Shown: one piece after another, positions 17,322-25,560 of the stretch
Layout: each line of letters starts with the position of its first letter
Numbering within the stretch: the first letter of the stretch is position 1
Source of the DNA: Eubacterium sp.
GTDB lineage: Bacteria > Bacillota > Clostridia > Lachnospirales > Lachnospiraceae
DNA length: 64,000 nt
Direction: 5' to 3'
Assembly: GCA_017433825.1 (NCBI GenBank)
Contig: JAFRGL010000008.1
Coordinates: 1 to 64,000, forward strand
The notes under the pieces: model-generated
The model's input: the letters and a program-made list of their open reading frames with translations, nothing else
The model's database searches: none
Told to the model about the DNA's origin: nothing
Position numbers and translations under genes: made by a program

Positions 17322-19331
17322 TTGAATTTTCATGAGTATGCGGCAAAAACAGGCAGGGTGCCTGCCTGGCCTTACGAAGTAAAATACAACACCGAAACGA
17401 AACTGTCCTGCGACGTCCTGGTCGTGGGCGGCGGCGTTGCCGGCTGCCGGGCCGCCATTGAAGCGAAAAAGCGCGGTGCTTCCGTCATCCTGGCGGACAG
17501 GGGCGTTGCCAAACGAAGCGGCATGGGCGGCGCCGGCGTGGATCACTGGCACGGCGCGGTGACCAATCCCTGCAGCAAAGTAACCCCGGAGCAGTACAGC
17601 GAAGTGGCCATGGACGTAGCCAAGGGCTGGACCAACGGCCAGGCCCGCTACATCGTGGGCAAGGAAGGCTGGGATACCCTGCTGGAGCTGGAGGAAATGG
17701 GCGTCAAAATCCGCGATACGGACGACACCTACAAGGGCAGCATGTTCCGCGATGAGGAAACAAAGCTTTTATTTGCCTATGACGTGGACCATAAGCACTG
17801 TCTGCGCATCTGGGGCAATAACATCAAACCCGTATTAAATGCCGAGCTGAACAAACTGGGCATTACCGTCATAAACCGCTGCTGCGTTACCTCCTATCTT
17901 ACGGAAGACGGCAGGCGCGGCACCCGGGTCATCGGCGCCATGGGCGTGGATTCCCGGACCGGCGAATTCTATGTTTTCAAGGCAAAAGCCGTGGTTGTGG
18001 CCACCGGCGGCGGCGCCAGCATGCGCCAGTACGGCTTTGCGCCGGAAATCACCCAGTGCAGCAGCATGGGCGACTTAAGCCTGATTTCCATGGGCCATGC
18101 CATGGCCTGGAATGCCGGCGCGGAAATGATAGGCTGCGACGAGCTGAGCCCCGCCATGATGAGCGGCTTCGGCTACGCGCCGTATTCCATGGGCAATTCC
18201 GACAACACCTACCAGGGCACGCCCATCGTGGACGCCAACGGGAAAAGGATTTCCCATGCGGACCAGCTGGGCAACCCGATTCCGCTGGATAATTACCATG
18301 ACATCTTCGCCAGCCGCAACCCGGACAAATTCGTTATCGGCCACGGCATCGGCCTGGACGTGAGGCAGAACCGGGAATACACCATCACCGGCATGGACCG
18401 GCATGTGGCAGAAAAGGTGAAAAACGGCGAGCTTACCCTGCCCTTCTACGCGGACCTTACCCAGCTTTCGGAAAAAGACAGAAGCATTATCTGGGACGTA
18501 ATGCTGGCGGAGGAAGGCAAGTGCCGGGTTCCGATTTACGAGAACTTTACAGCGGCAGGGTTCAACCCTGCAAAAGACATGATCCAGCTTGCCATCGGCG
18601 GAACGGCAAACGTATCCATTGCCTCCTGGGTCGGCATGGGCGCCTCACCGCCCAACTGGAAGACACCCGGCGGCGGCCATCTGATTGACTGGCGGATGCA
18701 GACCACGCTGCCCGGCCTTTTCGCTGCCGGCGAGGGCCCGAACTACGGCCATGGCTGCCACGGCGAAAGCCATACCACCGGCCGCTACTGCGGCAGACAG
18801 GCAGCTGCCTACGCCAGGGACCATTTTGCCGTTGAACCGAACCGGGAGCAGATCGACGCGGAGAAGAACCGCTGCTTTTCGGCCGTAAACCGTACGGACG
18901 GCGTTATCGGGTGGAAGGAACTGAATTACGCCCTGGCCCGCGTCATGCAGGACTACAACGGCGATTACCGTACCGAGCAGATCCTGAACCTGGGAGAAGA
19001 AAGGCTTGCGAGCCTTTTTGCAAATGAAGGACAGCAGACCTACGCTGCCAACCCGCACGAACTGTGCCGGCTCCTGGAAGACTATGCGCTTATCGACATG
19101 GGCTTCATGTACATGGAGGCCGCAAAGGCAAGGAAGTGCAATACACCGGATATTCATTTCGAGCGGATTGACTCCGAAGGTGACCCCGCCGACTGGAACT
19201 GCTTCATTCCCATCAGCCAGGCTGACGACGGAAGCGTAAAAAGCTATAAACTGGACCACCGCTACTATCTGGAAGCGCCTTTCGAAAAAGAACTGGAAGC
19301 CAACTATCAGAAGTACGCGGAACTGGATTAA
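17322..19331 (+). CDS. AprA/fumarate-reductase-like flavoprotein, canonical copy
   Basis: A 669-residue FAD-dependent oxidoreductase and tandem paralogue of the preceding gene. It keeps the canonical ATGG (near residue 227) and GHAMAWNAGAEM motifs, the N-terminal GGGVAGCRAA dinucleotide site and the GEGPNYGHGCHGESHTTG C-terminal FAD contact. It starts at TTG 17322 with AAAGGA nine bases upstream. A ferredoxin-type gene follows 13 nt after the stop, matching the alpha-beta layout of APS-reductase-like enzymes. No sulfate-activation genes (sat, qmo) are nearby, so a substrate other than adenylylsulfate is likely. Confidence 0.87.
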   Translation: MNFHEYAAKTGRVPAWPYEVKYNTETKLSCDVLVVGGGVAGCRAAIEAKKRGASVILADRGVAKRSGMGGAGVDHWHGAVTNPCSKVTPEQYSEVAMDVAKGWTNGQARYIVGKEGWDTLLELEEMGVKIRDTDDTYKGSMFRDEETKLLFAYDVDHKHCLRIWGNNIKPVLNAELNKLGITVINRCCVTSYLTEDGRRGTRVIGAMGVDSRTGEFYVFKAKAVVVATGGGASMRQYGFAPEITQCSSMGDLSLISMGHAMAWNAGAEMIGCDELSPAMMSGFGYAPYSMGNSDNTYQGTPIVDANGKRISHADQLGNPIPLDNYHDIFASRNPDKFVIGHGIGLDVRQNREYTITGMDRHVAEKVKNGELTLPFYADLTQLSEKDRSIIWDVMLAEEGKCRVPIYENFTAAGFNPAKDMIQLAIGGTANVSIASWVGMGASPPNWKTPGGGHLIDWRMQTTLPGLFAAGEGPNYGHGCHGESHTTGRYCGRQAAAYARDHFAVEPNREQIDAEKNRCFSAVNRTDGVIGWKELNYALARVMQDYNGDYRTEQILNLGEERLASLFANEGQQTYAANPHELCRLLEDYALIDMGFMYMEAAKARKCNTPDIHFERIDSEGDPADWNCFIPISQADDGSVKSYKLDHRYYLEAPFEKELEANYQKYAELD

Positions 19332-19344
19332 GGAGGATAAATAC

Positions 19345-19662
19345 ATGAACGTATATTCCATGCCTGCTTTTTCAGGCCCCTGCAGGGTACTGGAATTCGA
19401 TAAAGAGAAATGTGTGGGCTGCAACCTCTGTGTGGATGCCTGCCCCTGTGACGTCATGATTCCGAACCCGGAAAAAGGCGGCGAACCCATCGTTATTTAC
19501 GCCGAGGAATGCTGGTTCTGCGGCGGATGCGTCCAGGAATGCCCGAACAAGGCCCTGAAGCTTATCCCGCCGGCCAAACAGCGTATTTCCACCATTTTCA
19601 GAAATAAGGAAACAGGAGAGGAATTCCGTATGGGCGAAACCGTGCGGAAGACAGACAGATGA
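19345..19662 (+). CDS. Two-cluster ferredoxin subunit (AprB-like)
   Basis: A 105-residue iron-sulfur protein with two [4Fe-4S] motifs: CVGCNLCVDACPCDV (about residues 24-38) and CWFCGGCVQECP (about 55-66). Length and placement directly after the flavoprotein suggest an electron-transfer beta subunit. It is shorter than typical AprB. AAGGAGG precedes the ATG. Its stop overlaps the next ATG by four bases (ATGA), so translation is probably coupled. Confidence 0.88.
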   Translation: MNVYSMPAFSGPCRVLEFDKEKCVGCNLCVDACPCDVMIPNPEKGGEPIVIYAEECWFCGGCVQECPNKALKLIPPAKQRISTIFRNKETGEEFRMGETVRKTDR

Positions 19663-20996
19663 AAACCGTCATTGAAGAAGCCAGAGAAATCAAAGTAGTC
19701 AAAGAAACCGATGTTATTGTTATCGGCGGCGGCATTGCGGGTATTTCCGCAGCTGTCGCCGCGAGAAGGTGCGGGGCCGAGGTAACGCTCATCGAGCGCA
19801 GCGTCTGTTTGGGCGGCCTGGCCACCAACGGCCTGGTCTGCGTATATTTCCCGCTGGACGACGGCGGCGGAAACCGTATTTTCGGCGGCCTGACAGAAGA
19901 GCTTCTGCATGTCTGCATCAAATACGGCTACAACAACCTGCCGGACTGCTGGAAGGTAAAGCCCACGCCCTTAAAAGTGGACAATCCGAAGAACCGGTAC
20001 CGCAGCACCTTCAATATTCCCGCGGCTGTGCTGGCATTTGACGAGCTGGTGCAGACCGAAGGCATCGACGTCATGTTCGACACCGCCTTTGCCTCGCCGA
20101 TCATGGAAGGAAATACCGTCAAAGGCATTTTCGTGGAAAACAAATCCGGCAGGAGCGCTTACCTTGCGAAAGTCTTTATTGACACCACCGGGGATTCCGA
20201 CCTTTTATACCGCGCGGGAATCCCGACGGAAACCGACCCGGAAAACATCGTATCCTCCTGGACCCACGAAATCAATGTGCCGGAGTTCATGAAGGCCTAT
20301 GAAGCGGGCGGGCTTATCGCCGCCGTACCTTTGCGCTGGTTCGGCCTGCGGCCCGACGTGGACAATACCAACGCGGTTATCCCGAAATTCGACGGTACGG
20401 ACGCGGACGGCAGGAACGGCTATATCAACTTAAGCCGCAAACTCATGCTGGACTACCTGAAGAAAAATGTGCGGGACGACTACTGTTTCATGACGTACCC
20501 GACGCAGATCCAGACCCGGATGACCAGAAGGCTGGTGGGCAAGAAAGAACTGAACTGCAAAGACGCCTACGCCTATGTGGATTCTTCCATCGGCTGCGTC
20601 TGCCACTGCATGGATTTCCCGGCGGAGGTCTACGAATTCCCCTATGAGGGGCTGTACTCCGACGCCGTGACCAATGTACTGGCCGCAGGCCGCATGGTTT
20701 CTGCCGGCGGCAGGGGCTGGGAAATCATGCGCAGCATCCCCCAGTGCGCCTTAACCGGCGAAGCGGCAGGCACTGCCGCAGCCCTGGCGGCTGCCGGCGA
20801 CGGCAACGTGGACCATGTGGATATAAAAGAACTGCAGCGCATCCTGGTGAAAAACGGAAACATTATCCACTGTACGCCCGCCATGAAGGACAAAACCGCC
20901 GTTTTCAATGACTATCATAAAAATGCCAAGGCGACCGGCGGCGGCGCCCTGGGCATTAAAATCGATACCCTCTCCTACAATGAAGAAGGACATTGA
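19659..20996 (+). CDS. FAD-dependent oxidoreductase
   Basis: A 445-residue flavoprotein of the FAD_oxidored type. The N-terminal dinucleotide motif VIVIGGGIAGISAAVAA (about residues 20-36) is followed by ERSVCLGGLATNGLV and a C-terminal FAD contact NVLAAGRMVSAGGRGWE with CALTGEAAG. Such proteins often partner with iron-sulfur subunits in anaerobic redox complexes. It is the last gene of the four-gene operon and is coupled to the ferredoxin by a 4-nt overlap. The reaction is unknown. Confidence 0.85.
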   Translation: MKTVIEEAREIKVVKETDVIVIGGGIAGISAAVAARRCGAEVTLIERSVCLGGLATNGLVCVYFPLDDGGGNRIFGGLTEELLHVCIKYGYNNLPDCWKVKPTPLKVDNPKNRYRSTFNIPAAVLAFDELVQTEGIDVMFDTAFASPIMEGNTVKGIFVENKSGRSAYLAKVFIDTTGDSDLLYRAGIPTETDPENIVSSWTHEINVPEFMKAYEAGGLIAAVPLRWFGLRPDVDNTNAVIPKFDGTDADGRNGYINLSRKLMLDYLKKNVRDDYCFMTYPTQIQTRMTRRLVGKKELNCKDAYAYVDSSIGCVCHCMDFPAEVYEFPYEGLYSDAVTNVLAAGRMVSAGGRGWEIMRSIPQCALTGEAAGTAAALAAAGDGNVDHVDIKELQRILVKNGNIIHCTPAMKDKTAVFNDYHKNAKATGGGALGIKIDTLSYNEEGH

Positions 20997-21022
20997 TCAA
21001 AATTCTTAATTTAAGGGCAGGC

Positions 21023-21255
21023 GAAACAGCAGAAAAAATACGCCAGTATTGGAGCAAGCGCGATAAAAAACGTCACTGTCAGGAAAGACAGATGAGGGGC
21101 AAAAAGTTGCCTCGGAGCAATTCTTTTTGAGGCCTGCTGAGGCGAGTATTGATCAACAATACTCGTCGAATCAGGCCGGTACCCGAAATCAGGCTTTTCT
21201 GCAGTGACATGTTTTTTACAGCGAAGCGACCTACTGGCGTATTTTCTGCTGTTTC
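21023..21255. ncRNA. Structured repeat element, copy 1
   Basis: A 233-nt element with nested stems. The outer stem is 21023-21034 (GAAACAGCAGAA) with 21244-21255. The second is 21037-21048 (AATACGCCAGTA) with 21232-21243. Inner stems are GTCACTG with CAGTGAC, TTGC with GCAA, GGCCTG with CAGGCC, and GAGTATTG with CAATACTC. A second copy at 37962-38187 shares long identical blocks, while several stems differ in sequence but still pair. It lies just past the last gene of the flavoprotein operon and faces a convergent gene. It may be a structured RNA, a 3' processing element or a hairpin-ended mobile repeat. Strand is undetermined. Confidence 0.7.
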
Positions 21256-21280
21256 AGCTGCTATTTGATTTTGAACTGAA

Positions 21281-22318
21281 TTAGTTTTCTGTTTTACTCT
21301 GTACGAAGGTATCCAGCGCAGTGATGAAGTGCACGGGCGATTCCAGGATGCAGACATGTCCCCCGGGGATAACCAGCTCTACATACTGCCCTCCGCGGCT
21401 GCGGTACTGCTCCAGGAAATACCGGGTCTGCCGGACCATCGGCTGCGGCGGATACACATCCTCACCCGGCCAGCCCGGAATCAGGCCGATTTTTCCTAAG
21501 TACCCCAGTTCCATCATCGACGTATCGCTGACGATTTTGTCATCATTTCCCCGGATCCACAATACCGGCATTTTTTCCTTTATATTAAGGAATTCATCAA
21601 GCCGGCCGTATTTCGGGCTCATGGCATTTAAGACCCCTGAATCCCCTGCTACTACATAAGGCCATTTCCAGGTCAGGGAATAATCTCCGGGGAAATACCC
21701 GGTTCCGAGCCTGGCCGACATCGCGGCTTTTGCGAATTTCTTCTCCCAGACGTCGCTCATCCGGAAATCTTCGCTGAACAGGAAACGGTTCAGGATATCC
21801 GACATGACGCTGCCGCCTCCAAGCTTGCCCGAAAGCACCAGTGCCGGGTTCGACGTGCCCCCGCCTGAGCCAAGGCCCGCCGGACTGTACATCGTGCCCT
21901 TTTCATCCCTCGTGCCGCCGAAGCCGAAAGGTGAGCCCGGGGCGACAAGCACAAGGCCTTCCACCTTTTCCGCATGGTCGATGCAGTACTGCATGGCGAT
22001 ATCCCCGCCCATGGACCAGCCCAGCAGGGTGAAATGCCCCCAGCCCAGCGCGCGGACGAAAGCGTCCACATCATCGCTCCAGTCCCTGTAGCCGCGCCTT
22101 GCGTCCACCGGCCTGCCCTCCGTATTGCCGAAACACCTTAAGTCCGGGACTGCGATATCATACCGGTCCGCCAGGTAAGGCACCAGGGGAAGGAAGAACA
22201 CAGAGGAAGAGATATTGCCGTGAAGCACCACCAGCTTTTTTTCATTGCCCTCTCCCGCCCTGTAATACGCGGTCCGCAGTCTGTCCGTATGTATGATTTT
22301 CTGTATATAATCCGTCAT
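21281..22318 (-). CDS. Alpha/beta hydrolase
   Basis: A 345-residue soluble hydrolase. The oxyanion segment is VVLHGNISSS, the nucleophile elbow GWSMGG (serine near residue 109), and the catalytic histidine sits in IPGGHVCILESP near the C-terminus. A Gly-rich insert (GLGSGGG) lies in the cap. The start at 22318 has only a weak GGAAAAA site, and an ATG 20 codons upstream has none, so the start is uncertain. It is divergent from phaE across an AT-rich region of about 490 bp. It could be a polyester depolymerase or thioesterase linked to PHA, but that rests on position only. Confidence 0.78.
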   Translation of the reverse strand: MTDYIQKIIHTDRLRTAYYRAGEGNEKKLVVLHGNISSSVFFLPLVPYLADRYDIAVPDLRCFGNTEGRPVDARRGYRDWSDDVDAFVRALGWGHFTLLGWSMGGDIAMQYCIDHAEKVEGLVLVAPGSPFGFGGTRDEKGTMYSPAGLGSGGGTSNPALVLSGKLGGGSVMSDILNRFLFSEDFRMSDVWEKKFAKAAMSARLGTGYFPGDYSLTWKWPYVVAGDSGVLNAMSPKYGRLDEFLNIKEKMPVLWIRGNDDKIVSDTSMMELGYLGKIGLIPGWPGEDVYPPQPMVRQTRYFLEQYRSRGGQYVELVIPGGHVCILESPVHFITALDTFVQSKTEN

Positions 22319-22580
22319 TTTTCCAGTTTCAGCCTTCTTTACCGTCAGATTTGCCTGTTTTTCACAAACACAGTTCATTTTTATAGAGATGCGTTCATAT
22401 TTCAGTCAGACCCATTCTACGCCGTTTTGTACTATATGCCAATACTTTTCTGCATTTTTCCTGCTTTTTAGCAGTTTATCAGGGTGAATTTTTTTATGAT
22501 AACTGAATCTCTTGTCAGTTTATACAAGAAATCAACAAATTTCGGCCTGATTTTTCTATACTTTATTTTTTTTAACGGTA

Positions 22581-22608
22581 TTGACTTTTTGTGTAAATGT
22601 ACTAATAT
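22581..22608 (+). promoter_or_regulatory. Candidate phaE promoter
   Basis: TTGACT (22581-22586), a 16-bp spacer, then TAATAT (22603-22608), in the AT-rich stretch between the alpha/beta hydrolase and phaE. A second possible -10, TATACT, lies at 22673-22678. The leader from the first would be about 195 nt. Apart from these sites and the repeat below, I see no gene between 22319 and 22809. Confidence 0.45.
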
Positions 22609-22621
22609 TGCATTGTAAAAG

Positions 22622-22655
22622 GTGTACAAGAGTACCAAAAACTTATTTTGTACAC
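22622..22655. promoter_or_regulatory. Inverted repeat GTGTACAA...TTGTACAC, candidate operator
   Basis: GTGTACAA (22622-22629) and TTGTACAC (22648-22655) are perfect inverted 8-mers separated by 18 nt, and each contains the palindrome TGTACA. They lie downstream of the TTGACT promoter and just upstream of the alternative -10, where a bound repressor would control phaE-phaC. Confidence 0.5.
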
Positions 22656-22809
22656 TTCGAACTCAAAAAACGTATACTAATGGGAAAGCTTCTGCCGCGT
22701 GATTTTACTTCTGCCTGTTTATGAACAACAGGCTTTTTATGTTCAAAGAAGTGAATCCAGCCGGAAGCCAAAGCGCTTTTATTTGTATTATTTAAGGAGG
22801 AAACGTATT

Positions 22810-24204
22810 ATGAGCACCAATCCTTTCAAGGATTACCAGGAGCAGTTCTTCAAAATGTGGAATGAAAACATGGAGAAAATGATGGACAGCGATGCCTACA
22901 AAGCCATGGCGAAGAACATTCCCGGCGCAGAAAGTTACATGAAGGTTATGGAATCCATGGTTCCCAACGTGGAGAAATACTGGAAAGACATGGCCGCTGC
23001 CATGACCGCTTCCAATCCGGCGATGGATTACTGGAAGAGCATGGCCGAGAAGATGCCCGGTATGGACATGTGGAAGAACTTTGCCGACAAGATGCCCGGC
23101 ATGGACATGTGGAAGAACTTCACCGAGAAGATGCCCGGCATGGATATGTGGAAGAACATTCCCGGCATGGACTACTGGAAGAGCTTTGCCGAGAAGATGC
23201 CCGGCATGGATTTCTGGAAAAGCATGACCGACAACATGCCCGATATGGGCGAGTACTGGAAATCCTTCCAGAACATGATGCCCAACATGCAGGAGTACTG
23301 GACCAAATTCATGAACATGTTCTCCGGCATGAACAACTACTGGGAAAGCTTCGCGAAGATGATGCCGAATCCGGAGAAATTCGCTGAGCTCGCTCCCTAC
23401 AAATTCCCGGGATTTGAAGGCTTTGCCAAAGTTTTCGATCTGTGGAAAACCTACGGCGATCCGACTGCCATGGCAAAGGACTTCCAGGAAAAGTACATGA
23501 ACGTAACCGCTGACGTCATCAAGAGCCTGCTTCCCGAAGCTATGCAACCCTTCATGACCAGACCCATGGACTTCATGAACATCTGCGTTGAGTATTACAA
23601 GCAGTTCGTATCTCCCTGGATGCAGATTGAGCCCGAAATCATGGACCGTATCGCAAAAGGCGACCTGGATGCTTACATTGATTTCTTCAAGGATTACCAG
23701 GTTAAATATGAAGAGACCCTTGAGAAGTACTTCACCGTTATGGGCCTGGGCCTGAACCGTGAAGCCAATGAGGATTACATGGCTGCCATGAACACCTGGA
23801 ACAAAGCCATGATTTCCATGGGCGAGCTTCTGGCCGTTATTACCAGGACCTCTTCTGACAGCTTCAAGCTTATCAACGAAAAGATCGCTGACATGCTGGC
23901 TGAGGGCAAGACCCTGACCACCTTCCGTGATTTCTACGATGTATGGTATTCCGTAAGCGAGGATGCTTACGAGCAGCTGCTTTCCACCGAAGAATTCGCC
24001 AAGGTTTTCGATGCCTTCGCTGACAGATATTCCCAGTACAAGATCGCGCAGAACAAGGTTTACGAGCGCATGCTGGCCTTCCTGCCCATCCCCACCAACA
24101 CTGATATGAAGAGCCTGTACAAGACCGTATATGACCTGCGCAAGGATGTTCGTGATTTAAAGAGAGCCCTTGCTGCCAAGGAAGAGAAGAAGGAGGCTAA
24201 GTAA
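22810..24204 (+). CDS. phaE: Class III PHA synthase subunit PhaE, repeat-expanded
   Basis: A 464-residue protein read as PhaE, the partner of PhaC on polyhydroxyalkanoate granules. The C-terminal 250 residues fit PhaE: a helical DAYIDFFKDYQVKYEETLEKY segment, FRDFYDVWYSVSEDAYEQLL with LSTEEFAKVFD, LPIPTNTDMKSLYKTVYDLR and a Lys/Glu-rich tail. Residues about 70-190 hold roughly nine Met/Trp-rich repeats of 13-15 residues (consensus MPGMDxWKxFxEK), the best three at an exact 39-nt DNA period. This makes the protein longer than usual PhaE (about 350). ATG 22810 follows AAGGAGG. phaC starts two bases after its stop. Confidence 0.85.
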   Translation: MSTNPFKDYQEQFFKMWNENMEKMMDSDAYKAMAKNIPGAESYMKVMESMVPNVEKYWKDMAAAMTASNPAMDYWKSMAEKMPGMDMWKNFADKMPGMDMWKNFTEKMPGMDMWKNIPGMDYWKSFAEKMPGMDFWKSMTDNMPDMGEYWKSFQNMMPNMQEYWTKFMNMFSGMNNYWESFAKMMPNPEKFAELAPYKFPGFEGFAKVFDLWKTYGDPTAMAKDFQEKYMNVTADVIKSLLPEAMQPFMTRPMDFMNICVEYYKQFVSPWMQIEPEIMDRIAKGDLDAYIDFFKDYQVKYEETLEKYFTVMGLGLNREANEDYMAAMNTWNKAMISMGELLAVITRTSSDSFKLINEKIADMLAEGKTLTTFRDFYDVWYSVSEDAYEQLLSTEEFAKVFDAFADRYSQYKIAQNKVYERMLAFLPIPTNTDMKSLYKTVYDLRKDVRDLKRALAAKEEKKEAK

Positions 24205-24206
24205 TC

Positions 24207-25364
24207 ATGAGCGAAAACATTTTCGAAAAAAGCATTGAGAAATATACAGAAATGCAGAAAGATTTCGCGGATAACGTTGCGAAGATCGCCGAGCAGTTTG
24301 ATCCCCAGAAATACATGGATCAGATGTCCCAGATGCAGGAAAACGTGCTCAACGGCATGAAGACCCTTCTGGAGCTCAAGCCCGAAGACGTTCTCATGGA
24401 CCAGCTGGAAAAGGATACCGTCCTTACCATCGGCAAGATGAGGCTCTTCCACTACAAACCCACCGTACCGCCCCGCAAGCAGGTTAAGGTTCCGCTTCTT
24501 GTTACCTACGCTCTGGTTAACCGTCAGTACATGATGGACCTGCAGCCCGACCGTTCCGTATTCAAGAGCTTCCTGGATGCCGGCATCGATCTGTACGTTA
24601 TCGACTGGGGTTATCCCACTGCCGAAGATATGTACATGACGCTCGATGATTACATCGGCTGGTACATGGATGACGCTGTAGAATACATCCGCAAGGAAAC
24701 CGGCAAGGAAAAGATCAACATCATGGGCATCTGCCAAGGCGGCACCTTCTCCACCATTTATACCGCCACCCATCAGGACAAGATCAAGAACCTGGTAACC
24801 CTGGTTGTTCCGATTGACTTCTCCGGAAACGACGGCATGCTGTTCAGCTGGAGCCGTTACATGAACATTGATTCCCTGATCGAAGCTTATGACGGCGTGG
24901 TTCCCGGCGACGTGATGAACGTGGCTTACCTTATCCTCAAGCCCCTGACCCTGACCATCGACAAATATGTGAAGATGACCGACAGGATGGCTGACAAGGA
25001 TTATCTGACCAACTTCATCCGTATGGAAAAATGGAACTTCGACAGCCCGGCCCAGGCAGGCGCTACCCTTTCCCAGTTCATCCGTGACATGTACCAGGAC
25101 AACAAGCTTGTCAAGGGTGAATTCGAGCTTTGCGGCGAGAAGGTTGACCTGAAAAACATCAAGAACCCGGTACTGTGTGCCTGCTCCGATCTGGATCATC
25201 TGGTTCCGCTGTCACACTCCGAGCCATTCATGGATGCCATCGGCAGCACCGACAAGACCTTCCAGCATTACAAGACCGGTCATATCGGCATGTTCACTTC
25301 CTCCAAGTCCAGGAAGGATATCATCCCGAATATCATCGAGTGGCTGAAAGACAGATCCAAATAA
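24207..25364 (+). CDS. phaC: Class III PHA synthase catalytic subunit PhaC
   Basis: A 385-residue synthase that polymerises (R)-hydroxyacyl-CoA. The lipase-like box has the catalytic cysteine, C176, in MGICQGG. The charge-relay aspartate sits in CSDLDHLVPLSHSE and the histidine in KTGHIGMF near residue 358. The short length and the adjacent phaE define class III. The first 60 residues are helical and charged. No phaA, phaB, phaJ or depolymerase gene flanks the pair, so monomer supply must be encoded elsewhere. A terminator follows 49 nt downstream. Confidence 0.93.
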   Translation: MSENIFEKSIEKYTEMQKDFADNVAKIAEQFDPQKYMDQMSQMQENVLNGMKTLLELKPEDVLMDQLEKDTVLTIGKMRLFHYKPTVPPRKQVKVPLLVTYALVNRQYMMDLQPDRSVFKSFLDAGIDLYVIDWGYPTAEDMYMTLDDYIGWYMDDAVEYIRKETGKEKINIMGICQGGTFSTIYTATHQDKIKNLVTLVVPIDFSGNDGMLFSWSRYMNIDSLIEAYDGVVPGDVMNVAYLILKPLTLTIDKYVKMTDRMADKDYLTNFIRMEKWNFDSPAQAGATLSQFIRDMYQDNKLVKGEFELCGEKVDLKNIKNPVLCACSDLDHLVPLSHSEPFMDAIGSTDKTFQHYKTGHIGMFTSSKSRKDIIPNIIEWLKDRSK

Positions 25365-25412
25365 ATAAACGCATTTCCGCTGCGGAACAGTCTTCCGCGC
25401 CGGCAGTGACTG

Positions 25413-25447
25413 AAAAGAGTCCGGATTAATATCCGGGCTCTTTTAAT
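25413..25447 (+). terminator. Intrinsic terminator of phaE-phaC
   Basis: AAAAGAGTCCGGAT (25413-25426) pairs with ATCCGGGCTCTTTT (25431-25444) around TAAT, with one G-U pair and a T-run. Confidence 0.85.
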
Positions 25448-25560
25448 TTGCAAAATAATCATATTGCTATACAAAACATCGGATATAAATGGTATACTTA
25501 TACTGTATTAGTGTATTATTTTGCAAGTTATGGAAAGAACATTTAAAAAAAGGAGGCGTC

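Noticed and set aside
15993-17552. 519-codon minus-strand open frame across the flavoprotein genes
   Set aside because: Shadow of the duplicated flavoprotein coding sequence. No start signals or family features.
19345-20996. Functional adenylylsulfate reductase for sulfate respiration
   Set aside because: Flavoprotein and ferredoxin resemble AprA and AprB, but no sat, qmo or dsr genes are present and the ferredoxin is shorter than AprB. Only the fold-level resemblance is kept.
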